A stretch of 64,000 nucleotides of DNA. It comes from Nothopassalora personata. Taxonomy: Eukaryota > Ascomycota > Dothideomycetes > Mycosphaerellales > Mycosphaerellaceae. Where the stretch lies: the NCBI GenBank assembly GCA_033816765.1, contig CM066294.1:3162001-3226000 (forward strand), written 5' to 3'. The notes beneath the pieces are model-generated. The model searched no databases, was not told where the DNA came from, and saw only the letters and a program-made list of their open reading frames with translations. The translations under genes were made by a program, and so were the position numbers. Each line of letters begins with the position of its first letter. Positions within the stretch are counted from its first letter, which is position 1. Positions 1 through 8,452 of the stretch are shown here, one piece after another.

Positions 1-1
1 C

Positions 2-1003
2 AAGGGTCATCCGCCTCCATATGAGCCCCTCAAAGAGTATCGCGCACAGCCACGCAAAGGGCGAGGGAATACAAGAGGTGGTTTGGTGGCCTCGTATGGG
101 AAGCTGCTGGAGCCTATCGTGCCGAAGGGTTCTGCTGCGAAGGGGAGATTGCAGAAGGGGCAGAGGTTCCGAGCGCAGAGTAATAGTGATAATGGGTCTC
201 TTAAGGGGAAGGGGAATACTGAGGAACTGGCTGAAGACCCGCCTATTGTTCCTCGAATTGCTCGGCAGTCAGGATCACGACCCAGTACAGACCAGTTCCA
301 ACCGCCGGCGACAGCGACTTCCCTGACAACCGACTCCATACCCAAGGCCGCCGACGCGAAGTACCAATCAACCACCTCCTTCTTCTGCGGTCCTCCCAGC
401 ACTACCAAAAAGGAGGTTAACACAACTCCCCCAGCCCACGGCAGAACCAAGTCGAAAGTCAAGACACGACCTGGACCACCAAATCTTCAGTCCCCAACAT
501 CAGCCATTCGATCTGAAATCGTCGACAGTCCCTCGCCGTCACCCAGCGTGATCGTCCCTCTCACCTCCCCCAACCACCGCGACCTCTTCCTCCGCATGTT
601 CGGCGCTCTCTTCACCGCTCGCGTAACTACACCCTTCACGGATTTCGTTGCGGCTATGGTCGATGCGGGATTTTCGGCGCAGCATAATGCTGGGGGAAGT
701 GCTGTTACGTTTAAGGTAAGTACGATGCTGAGCCTGTGAGGCGACGAGTGGCGTGCGACCTGGCTGTCGGGCTGTCTTGTGCTGTGTTGGGCATGCTGAC
801 AACGATAGGATCATGAAAATCGCTACGGTGGCGGAAGTATACATTTCCATCGGCCGCATCCGGATGCGAGGATTGATTATCCGAAGTTGAGGACTTGGGG
901 GAGGAGGTTGGGCATGAAGTTTGGGTGGGGGGAAGGGAAGTTTTGTTGTCGTGGACGGGTGAGGGAAGGTAAGAGTAGGGAAGTGATGAGGTGGGTTTGG
1001 TGA
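2..1003 (+). CDS. 3' part of a fungal conserved protein with a C-terminal HxH-containing domain
   Basis: The reading frame is open to the left edge of the window and has no ATG, so the gene is truncated at its 5' end. Exon 2-715 joins exon 809-1003 through a 93-base intron (donor GTAAGT at 716, CTGAC branch point, TAG acceptor at 808), in phase 0. The first half is low-complexity and rich in Pro, Ser and Lys. The conserved part is at the end: a helical segment (LFLRMFGALF, DFVAAMVDAGFSAQH), then GGSAVTFK, and after the intron GGGSIHFHRPHPD followed by a basic, aromatic tail. I recall this C-terminal module from many Pezizomycotina proteins of unknown function. Its layout (helix, Gly-rich turn, strand with HxH) resembles a small double-stranded RNA-binding or HicA-like fold, but that is inference. 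The gene converges on the sterol transfer gene downstream. Confidence 0.7.
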
Positions 1004-1605
1004 GTGTGACTATGGCGCACCTACTCGCTTGCAGCGTATCTCATGGTCCATTCGATCTCTTCCTTGAGAGTCACTTCCCTCCTCTGGGAGATGCAGAGTG
1101 GTTTCCGCCATTGTCGCAGGTGTGGCTGTCGGTGATGTTGGAGTCAGTTACTGTATGTGGTTTTGGTATTTCGAGAAGTGACGGGAGAAGAAGGTTAGCG
1201 GGCAATGTGAGAATAGAGAAGCGGCGGCTGAAGCATGCATCATGCATGTGCGCACGCGGCGTTCCGAAGGAGCCATATCACAATATAGGCACACACGTGT
1301 CAATTGATATCGCGCGAGTGATAAGGGCCCGCGAAACCCATACTGTATCCTGACATAAGAGAAGCATCTCATGCGCATGTGGCTGACGAGTGTTCGTTAT
1401 CGGATCGTACGCCAATTAATGCAGACACTTGCAGATCCTGCTCGCGTCATCACATAAGCAGCTTGTTACTTTCCACAGGTGTGCTAGGTGCGGTGCTTTG
1501 CTCCGCCATGACCGCTCTCGCCATCTATTCCACAACGCACAGGTGATCCACAAGGGCATCATGCCACAAACTTCGGCCGTCTCTTGTGTCATGTGTTCTT
1601 CGCGC
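1004..1605. other. Intergenic, convergent 3' flanks
   Basis: About 600 bases lie between the stops of two convergent genes. I see only 3' flanking sequence here, with no convincing coding frame and no repeat. Confidence 0.5.
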
Positions 1606-2858
1606 TTATAGTCCCTCTTTCCACTCAGCGCTGAGCTGATTGAATGGTGGCTTCGCATTCTTGGCCTTTTCTTGGTCAAATACCCAAATACCACCAGTCT
1701 GATCCTGCTCTAAGCTTCCTGACGGCACTTCTCTAATGAGCTTGTCGAAGATCGGCAGGCTCTCAGCCCGCGAGAAGAATGTTCGCTCCCACGCTTTGCC
1801 AGCCTCCTTTTCTTTCCTTCTCAGAGCTCGCTGGTGCTCCTCAATCTTTGTCTTCTCCATCGATAGAAGGTTCATGTCGCTCTTGGCAATCGCATCGGCA
1901 ACCTTCTTCCAAGCTCGGCGTGTCTCGAGCGGATCTTGGTCTTTGATGTCGGCAACTTGTAGCTCTGTCCTGGGCTCTTTCTTCGCATCATACGTCTCGA
2001 CCACCTTGCCATTCGAGTCCTCGATGGTGAAAGTGTCCGTCCAGCTGCCCTTCACCTTATACAGAACGCTGCTCTTGCTCTTCTCCTTGCCGTGTGGGTA
2101 GATGGTCGCAGTGAGCGAGTTCTTCTTGCCTGACACCCAGCCAGCGCCCGTGTAGTCGATGCGTGCTGCGTAGCCTGAGGATGATACGATGTAGCTCTTA
2201 CTGTTCAATTCGACGAACGGCGCGCCTTTGATGAGACCTTCGATATGCAGGCTGGGCAGTGTAATGAGGTAGTCCTCGTTGAACTCATCGATGTGGTAAA
2301 TGGCATGGCCGACCTGGCGAACGTTGATGGTCGTTCCGAAGCTGGCCTTCTGCGCGTTGTATCCTTGTAGTCTGACACCGTGCTGGTTATTCCAGATGCT
2401 GTATGCGGTGGCGGGTGGATGGTGGGAGACCTGCTCGCTGACGAGTCGTGTCTCGCCGGCCTGGTCCTCCCACTTGCCCAGGAAGAGCTCGCCGAGGAAA
2501 GGGTTGATTGGTTTCTTCTCGCTGCCTAGCTTCTCGTTCCTGCTGGCATATTGTTGCTTGAGCGTTGACAGGAACCACCTGAGAACCAACACCATTCGCT
2601 TCTCTGGGTCCTTCTCTTTTGCTGGTGCAACAAGGAGACTTGGCATCTCGGCCCAGTATGCGGAGAACTCAGTGAGTGATTTGTCGGAGACGATCCATGC
2701 CGGAGCCGTCATCGTCGAGAGGTCGCCATTGAAGGAAGCCAATTGCTATGCACATGGTCAACCACCCATCCTGCTAGGCTTCCTGAATGCTGTACCTTGA
2801 TGAAGCTTCCCCATGATGACTTTTGACCCGCTGGGACCGCTGCTCCTTCTTCAGACAT
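1606..2858 (-). CDS. kes1: Oxysterol-binding protein, Kes1/Osh4 type
   Basis: This is a soluble lipid-transfer protein of the ORP family that exchanges sterol and PI4P between membranes. Exon 1 (2858-2796) encodes 21 residues beginning MSEEGAAVPAG. A 50-base intron (2795-2746) leads to exon 2 (2745-1606) in phase 0, giving 400 residues. The joined N-terminus reads SFIKQLASFNGDLSTMTAPA, which fits the family lid and entry region. The ORP fingerprint EQVSHHPP is at residues 125-132, preceded by KPINPFLGELFLGKW. There is no PH domain, ankyrin repeat or FFAT motif, and the length matches the short Osh4 class. The donor GTACAG is weaker than usual for fungi, but frame and family both require the join. 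The C-terminal part has the usual charged helices (RRAWKKVADAI, EEHQRALRRKEKEAGKAWE). Confidence 0.9.
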
Positions 2859-3528
2859 CGTTGCTCTCTTCTATTCGCCCTCTCCTTGCGTCGGCGTTCG
2901 CGAGCTCGTGCTCCTTTTTGTGCGGTGTTCCAGAGATACTATCCTAGGTATTTGTTCGCGCGTTTGAGAGGGTGTGTTTGCAACAGCTCGTATGTGGAGT
3001 CTGAGAGAGCACTGGAAGACGAATCTGCGCGTTTTCAGGAGAAAAAAATGTTGGGAGATGTGGGTGACGATGTAACGGTGTTCAGCGCAGAAGCACGCCC
3101 AAAGAACCTGGAATCCGTGGATGGGTCGATGTTGCCCCTCGCGATGACGCGCTGGGGACTGGACCCTTGCGCCAAGCACGACCTTTCTTGCCTTCACCTG
3201 CGCTTGTGCCGCCTCCGTGTCTTACATCCCACGCGTCGAAGCGACAATATCGCCACACTATCATCACAGAACCCGGGACCGCCAGCCCCAAGTGCAGCAG
3301 ATAAGGCTCTTCCAGTCTCGAATACCGCCAGAAAGGCCTCAATGACAATGTCAAGCACGACACGTCGTTTAGCAGAGGGGGAAATGGCAGTGCAAAGGCA
3401 GGCCGCACCTGGAATTAGGGGCTCTTGACGACAAGGGATCGCATTGGACGGCCATCCCTCAGACTGGTATACCTGATCTGGCTTCCATCGAATCTCAATC
3501 TACGTGGCAAACAACAACTTATCGCTTA
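2859..3528. other. Upstream region of the sterol transfer gene
   Basis: This is the probable promoter and 5' UTR of the minus-strand kes1-like gene. No credible coding frame is seen up to the decayed membrane-protein gene that starts near 3529. Confidence 0.4.
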
Positions 3529-4300
3529 GGACTAATTCTTGGACTTTTATCACTCCTATTCGTCGGCCTCGGTCTTCCGGCCGCTGCAATCATTCTTTTG
3601 TTGTCCGACGGGCAGCTCGTATCACAATGGGATATCAAGCCAAGTGAATACCTGGCTTTTATCAGTGGCATAGGCAATAAGCTACTGGCGTTTGCTGCAT
3701 TCCAGGGCGCCATCATCACCTGGTGACTCCGAGCACTGAGAGGGACGGCTTTACGCCTTAGGAGTACCTCGTGGCTGAACAAGCTATCAGGTGGCTTAAT
3801 CCATGGCCTTCCTTCGGATTGCGTTTGCATGAATTGATGTTCCGAACATTCATGCAGGTCGCATAGTACCTACCAGACGACGCAATTTTGGAAGGCATGG
3901 AGTCTGGGCTCAACGTCACTTCAGAGATACAAGGACTTCGCATCGACGAGCAGCCGAGGTATCGTACGCGGTGGAAAGGTTTTATCTTCGCAGCCGTCCT
4001 GGACTTCACCTGTGTCATCCTGGTCGCTATGCTCTATCGAAATTACTGGAAGCTGGGTCGCGCAGTGAGCATCAGCCCTCTGGAGATTATGGAAGCCTTC
4101 GAAGCATCGCTAGTAGGCCTCTTCGAATGCGAGTGCAACGAGGCTTGCTCATTCAGTAGGCGATGTTGCTGTGCGCTATGCTGCCGCCGAGATCCACGAT
4201 CTAGAGGGCAGGGTCGTATGCCAGCGATTGGTATTTGAAGAGTTCAGCGTTGTGCCCGAACCATCACAGAGATTTTTATCTCAACGGACATAATGTCGCG
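3529..4300 (+). pseudogene. Decayed fungal multi-pass membrane protein gene
   Basis: From 3529 the frame reads a transmembrane helix (GLILGLLSLLFVGLGLPAAA) and then LLSDGQLVSQWDIKPSEYLAF, ISGIGNKLLAFAAFQGAIITW. It then hits TGA at 3724-3726 where the family I recall has a second Trp (TGG), and continues LRALRGTAL. After a poorly conserved stretch, 3960-4110 gives another helix and WKLGRAVSISPLEIMEAFEA. Near 4150-4160 the frame shifts to VAVRYAAAEIHDLEGRVV. These segments and their order match a fungal family of large membrane proteins of unknown function; I cannot give an accession. An in-frame stop plus a frameshift argue for a pseudogene. RIP could have made the TGG to TGA change. A sequencing error or introns could explain part of it. 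Confidence 0.5.
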
Positions 4301-4753
4301 AGCCGAACAGGTCTACGCTTGCTGCCATTTCATCCTCGGCTGCTTGACGTGGGCGTTAGCGATCTTATATGCATCTGCTGTGTAACCCAACATGATCAAG
4401 GATGTCAGCCATTCAAGCTGACCTGCCGATCATTTGTGCTCAACGCCGAACCACGAACACGCTCACGGAAGGTGCCTGGCCAGATAATCCTTTTGAGGCG
4501 CTCATGAAACTTGCTGACTCGACCAAGGATGTTCGGCACATGGAGAGCCCGTCGCTGCTGGCGTTCCCACATCATTCCTATCAGCCCGCAATCAAGACCG
4601 TGTATGGAACGAAGACGCCCTCAGCTAACCACATCACGGAGCGCACGGCTTGGCGATGCATGCCACGAAACAGCTGACTGACCCGTGCAAGCTTTGGAAC
4701 CTATCTTCCATGTTGCCTGCCCCTTTCTTCTTTTCTTTGGCGGTGGATCGACT

Positions 4754-6487
4754 ATGGCGGTATTTTGGATTTATTCGATACTGACGATCCTTGTCCTCCA
4801 CGCTCAATATGCTCGATCATACGTGGAGATGTCTTGGAATACGTCCTACTACTTCGGATCGGATGGACCTTGGCAAGCAGTGATGCTGGGCGTGCAAAAC
4901 AATCGCACTTCACAACTACATACGGTGAATCTACTTCCTGCCGAGAATAGCCTACGATACACCCAAATACCGACACCAGATGTCTGCGCACTACCAAATG
5001 CCACCGAGTACTGTGGTATTGGCGGCACCATGGACTTCCCGTCCGTCTTCACCAACACCTCACAATGGACAAGCAAGGATGAGTTCTTCACGTCAGGCGT
5101 GGTCGCCAGTGTCATGCTCAATAGCGGCACAATGCGGGCAAATGATGTGGCTGTTATGCCCGTCACAAACCGAACGAATGCGCATACAAGATACCAGACT
5201 GGCGATGTGCCGGGCATTGAATTAGGCTTTTTCTATGCTGGTGCGTCGCCTTCGAGCACGCAATGTTCGATAGATGGATGTAGCTTTGCACAAGCGCTCG
5301 ACGACTCCAGTCAGATCTCGTCGACATCGTACGGGCTGCACATTGGATCTGCAAGCATGGGATATGCTGGATCATTGATACTTGGAGGATATGATCGAAG
5401 CCGGATAGCTGGACCAACAGTCGAAGCAATCGCAGGCTCCATGAATTCGTACGGTACCTTGGATCCCAACAGCTTCCGCCTACAAGACATCACAATCGGC
5501 GTTGAAGCTGGTGGCTCGCCTTTCACCTTCACCAACAAGACCGGCCTTCTCCACGGCTCAGACTCCTCCACCGCGCAACCCCTCCCCGTAATCCTCGAGC
5601 CCTCCTCAGCCTACATCGGTCTACCCCAGGACGCAGTCACCAACATCGCCGCCGAGCTACCTGTCACCCACGACGAAGCAACAGGCTATTACCTCTGGAA
5701 CACAGAGGATCCATCCTGCCACGACATCATCTCAAGCACTTCCTACCTCGGCTTCGACTTCCGCACAACAACGCGCTCCGGCCAAACCTCCGACATAACC
5801 ATAAAAGTCCCGTTCCTCCTCCTCAACCTAACCCTTGAACCCCGCGCCTCAGGTCTCGAGACCGCAGTCCCATACCTTCCCATCGTAGTCCGCGAGCGAA
5901 CCTCCTATGAATTCTACAACTTTGGCCGAGCCTTCCTCCAGGCGGCATTCCTCTTCGAGGACTCCTCGGACAACACCACATTTTTGGCACAAGCACCAGG
6001 TCCAAATATCAACGGCTCAGACATTCGAGACTACGACCCCAGCAGCAGTCTCGACGTTCCCTCTGATCCAGACATCTTCACCTCAAGCTGGGCCGGGATC
6101 TGGACAAGCCTCCCAATTAAATCAAATCCATCCACATCTTCTTCATCGCTAAGCTCAGGCGCCAAAGCCGGCATAGCAACAGGCACAATCGCAGGCGTAG
6201 CGCTCCTCGTCGTCATAGGGTTCTTCCTTCTCCAGCGGCACAGAAGAACTGCCGGCAAACCTCCCATTTTCGCCAAAAAGGAAGGTAAGCCCGCGTCTCG
6301 CTGGTCCTGGAGGAGTGGGCAGCGGCACAGACAGCTCGTTACTCCGCCGGTGGAATTGCATGGGACGAGTAGCGGTGGGGAGAGGGTAGAAATTGACGGG
6401 AGGGAGCTGTACGATGTGAAAATTGAGACGCCGACATTGGTGAGTCCGATGAATGAACAGGGAGTTCCGACTTATCATGCTAGGTAG
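4754..6487 (+). CDS. Membrane-anchored aspartic-protease-like protein without catalytic Asp
   Basis: The ATG at 4754 is the first in frame and opens a signal peptide (MAVFWIYSILTILVLHAQYA), giving 577 residues. The ectodomain has the layout of the fungal A1 pepsin-like family: GPWQAVMLGVQN near the start, paired Cys (VCALPNATEYCG), GLHIGSASMGYAGSLILGGYD in the middle, and a second lobe with VILEPSSAYIGLP. Both catalytic motifs are replaced: the DTGS position reads VNLLPAEN, and the DSGT position reads ILEPSSA. A Ser-rich stalk is followed by one transmembrane helix (AGIATGTIAGVALLVVIGFF) and a basic cytoplasmic tail. There are many N-glycosylation sequons. It probably acts as a surface binding or sensor protein rather than a protease. 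Relatives with this inactive site are frequent in fungi. Confidence 0.75.
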   Translation: MAVFWIYSILTILVLHAQYARSYVEMSWNTSYYFGSDGPWQAVMLGVQNNRTSQLHTVNLLPAENSLRYTQIPTPDVCALPNATEYCGIGGTMDFPSVFTNTSQWTSKDEFFTSGVVASVMLNSGTMRANDVAVMPVTNRTNAHTRYQTGDVPGIELGFFYAGASPSSTQCSIDGCSFAQALDDSSQISSTSYGLHIGSASMGYAGSLILGGYDRSRIAGPTVEAIAGSMNSYGTLDPNSFRLQDITIGVEAGGSPFTFTNKTGLLHGSDSSTAQPLPVILEPSSAYIGLPQDAVTNIAAELPVTHDEATGYYLWNTEDPSCHDIISSTSYLGFDFRTTTRSGQTSDITIKVPFLLLNLTLEPRASGLETAVPYLPIVVRERTSYEFYNFGRAFLQAAFLFEDSSDNTTFLAQAPGPNINGSDIRDYDPSSSLDVPSDPDIFTSSWAGIWTSLPIKSNPSTSSSSLSSGAKAGIATGTIAGVALLVVIGFFLLQRHRRTAGKPPIFAKKEGKPASRWSWRSGQRHRQLVTPPVELHGTSSGGERVEIDGRELYDVKIETPTLVSPMNEQGVPTYHAR

Positions 6488-6683
6488 ATGCGTGGAGCAG
6501 GTTGAGCAAATATGAGAGGAGAAGGTCAGACATTAGGGTGGAATATTGTACGTAGGATGATCTCGGGTTGCGCTGCGCCTCGCGGAGGTGGTCCGGTCCG
6601 GTCCATCTCTATTCAACGCATTCGCGCCATGGCGGTGCTATTGTCTCCGAAGCCCATGAACAGCACATGGTTTTTTATCACCC

Positions 6684-7001
6684 TCAAGAGCGCCCCAATC
6701 TAAAGACCTTCCCAGGCCGTGTAAGAAGTCTCGCGTCATCAACCAATCCACCCCACGCCGGCGGCTCCAGCGCCTCAGTGCACTGTTGGGCAGCAGCTTG
6801 TTTGGCGGAGAGCCTCGCGTTCCGCCACGAAGCGAAAGCAGGGAATAGGTACGGACTGAGGATGAGAAGCATTGAGCCAAAGATGATTCCAACAAGAATG
6901 GCGATCTCCTGAGGTTTCATCGCGGGCATCCCTTTGTTTGGATATCCGGGAATCGTATCGTTCTTCCCAGCACCTGCGGCGTTGATTTTCGTGTTTCTCA
7001 T
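6684..7001 (-). CDS. Small single-helix membrane ORF, copy 2 of the EIAIL type
   Basis: This 105-residue frame contains one strong membrane helix (EIAILVGIIFGSMLLILSPY) after a polar N-terminus and before a polar tail. Its ATG overlaps the stop of the preceding minus-strand frame (ATGA at 6998-7001). The EIAIL helix resembles the one encoded at 7737-7961, in DNA as well as protein, which suggests an old duplication. No database family is recognised. It could instead be a terminal exon of a spliced gene. Confidence is low because it is short and codon bias is unknown. Confidence 0.35.
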   Translation of the reverse strand: MRNTKINAAGAGKNDTIPGYPNKGMPAMKPQEIAILVGIIFGSMLLILSPYLFPAFASWRNARLSAKQAAAQQCTEALEPPAWGGLVDDARLLTRPGKVFRLGRS

Positions 7002-7516
7002 GCCGAGACTTGCGGCGTGGATATGCTGGTTGTGTAGGTGGTGATGCTTGTCTGTTCGAGATGGACGATATCGATGCGCGGACCCTGTGGGACCTGTAGT
7101 GGTGGTTGTGCGGACGGGACGGTTGGAACTTCAACAGCTCGCGTATGCTGGGCCACCTGGATTGTTGGCTGTATGTATGTGGGACGTGTGGCGTGAGGGA
7201 CTGGTGGTGCTTGTTGCGGAATCTTTGACGCTGCGAATAGTGGTGTGCTCTGGTCCACTTGCTCTCCTGGCTCTACTTGCAAGAGAATTGATCTCGAGCA
7301 CTTCGAGCACAACACCTTTGCTCGCCCGTGAGGTACAGCAGTCGACTGTGATGCTTGAGTGTCTGTTCCTGCTTGTTGCTTCTTCTTCTTCTTCTTCTTC
7401 TTCTTCGTCTTCTTCTTCTGCCGATGCTTGCGAAGCCTTTTCTTGCCCGAGTTGAACAGCCGGTAGAGTTCGAACGCGATGTTCGCACCATGTAAAACAG
7501 GTATTGCTGTTACCAT
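6998..7516 (-). CDS. Small membrane ORF with poly-Lys tract and CxxC, copy 2
   Basis: Starting at the ATG at 7516, this frame gives 172 residues. It begins with a hydrophobic stretch (IPVLHGANIAFELYRLF), then KHRQKKK running into a Lys tract encoded by a (TTC)n repeat on the plus strand, then VLCSKCSRSIL, then a Pro/Gln/Thr-rich tail. The order of helix, KHRQKKK and LCSxCS is the same as in the frame at 7531-7743, so the two look like diverged duplicates. The ATG is 15 bases after the stop of that upstream frame. Function is unknown. The poly-Lys part may vary in length between strains. Confidence 0.35.
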   Translation of the reverse strand: MVTAIPVLHGANIAFELYRLFNSGKKRLRKHRQKKKTKKKKKKKKKQQAGTDTQASQSTAVPHGRAKVLCSKCSRSILLQVEPGEQVDQSTPLFAASKIPQQAPPVPHATRPTYIQPTIQVAQHTRAVEVPTVPSAQPPLQVPQGPRIDIVHLEQTSITTYTTSISTPQVSA

Positions 7517-7530
7517 TCGGGCGATGAAGT

Positions 7531-7743
7531 TTACTTGACCGCTTGCATGTGCGGCAACAGTGATGCTGAACAATCTGAGCACAATACTGTTACTGACTCC
7601 GCGATTATACTCGTCTGTGCTGCTGGACTGTCTCTCTGCGCCTGCTGTTTCTTCTTTTGCCGGTGCTTCTGATATTTGTCCTTCGCAAAGGCCACGAGCA
7701 GAACGAGTTGGAAGCTGAGTTGTACGATGTGTGAAGCTAACAT
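7531..7743 (-). CDS. Small membrane ORF with KHRQKKK and CxxC, copy 1
   Basis: This is a 70-residue frame: one hydrophobic helix (IVQLSFQLVLLVAFA), the basic motif KHRQKKK, a Ser/Gln spacer and VLCSDCSASLL. Its ATG overlaps the TAG of the frame upstream (7737-7743). It parallels the next frame downstream (6998-7516) in order and motif. The whole could be exons of one or two spliced genes instead of separate genes. No family is recognised. Confidence 0.3.
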   Translation of the reverse strand: MLASHIVQLSFQLVLLVAFAKDKYQKHRQKKKQQAQRDSPAAQTSIIAESVTVLCSDCSASLLPHMQAVK

Positions 7744-7961
7744 TCGGATGGCTCAGTCGCGAGTGGTGGGCGACCTTTGCTGGTAGCTGCGCAGAAAGTG
7801 CAGTTCTGGAGATGGTCGGCAAGCAAGTCTTCCAGCTCAATTGTCGGGGTTTTCCCACCCTCGATGGCTTCCTGGTTTCTCCTTGACTCGGTCTTCCTTT
7901 GGCTGATCTTGATGGCACCACCAATAATCACGGCCAGGATGGCGATCTCTGTAAGGACCAT
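7737..7961 (-). CDS. Small single-helix membrane ORF, copy 1 of the EIAIL type
   Basis: This 74-residue frame starts MVLTEIAILAVIIGGAIKI, a short N-terminal membrane helix, followed by a charged stretch and NCTFCA (CxxC). It pairs with the downstream KHRQKKK/CxxC frame in the same order as the second copy of the pair further downstream. No known domain is recognised. An exon of a larger gene beginning near 8313 remains possible. Confidence 0.3.
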   Translation of the reverse strand: MVLTEIAILAVIIGGAIKISQRKTESRRNQEAIEGGKTPTIELEDLLADHLQNCTFCAATSKGRPPLATEPSEC

Positions 7962-8313
7962 GGACGTTTGTCGATGAAATTGTGCCCCGAGTATGTTTGG
8001 GAGATGCTTGGGTACGTCGTGATCTGTGATGATTGCTGGTGATCAATGGCTGTGGGACGTACACATTAACATTAGTCGATGGATCGGTGATGAAGATAAT
8101 GTTGTTGGTGCTGTCAAGGAGAGCGGAAGAGGAACCAGTACAGCTCCCACAGGCAGAAGCCGGTGATGTTGCTTCCTCATCAATAGGCTCATTACCTCTC
8201 GAGCACAGGTTCGGCAGCCGATGCAGGTGCTCATCACCACGTGCTTGCCACGAAGTGATATACCTGCCTTGATCTGAGAGCTGGGGAAACTGATCCGTGT
8301 CACCACAAGACAT
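7837..8313 (-). CDS. Hypothetical ORF at the head of the small-ORF array
   Basis: The frame opens with ATG at 8313 and runs 158 residues, overlapping the next frame in a different phase. The first part (MSCGDTDQFPQL, then ACGSCTGSS) carries CxxC; the distal part is basic and probably not translated as written. It may be the first exon of a gene whose later exons are the frames downstream, since GTAATG- and GTACGT-like donors occur inside it. It lies only about 140 bases downstream of the stop of the 508-residue gene on the same strand. Confidence 0.2.
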   Translation of the reverse strand: MSCGDTDQFPQLSDQGRYITSWQARGDEHLHRLPNLCSRGNEPIDEEATSPASACGSCTGSSSALLDSTNNIIFITDPSTNVNVYVPQPLITSNHHRSRRTQASPKHTRGTISSTNVHGPYRDRHPGRDYWWCHQDQPKEDRVKEKPGSHRGWENPDN

Positions 8314-8452
8314 AGCGCCAACAGGGGTATCTACGTTACACCATCAGCACATCCAAGTCCAAGCCAACGCCCTCTTCCACCCGTGTTTCCTCTGTCACTC
8401 ATATCTGTCGTCAATTCAATCTTCGCCGAACATGATGCTCCCGAGCTTACTC

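Noticed and set aside
2823..3428. 201-codon plus-strand frame upstream of kes1
   Set aside because: Arg/Ser-rich composition without motifs, most likely chance openness in a promoter region.
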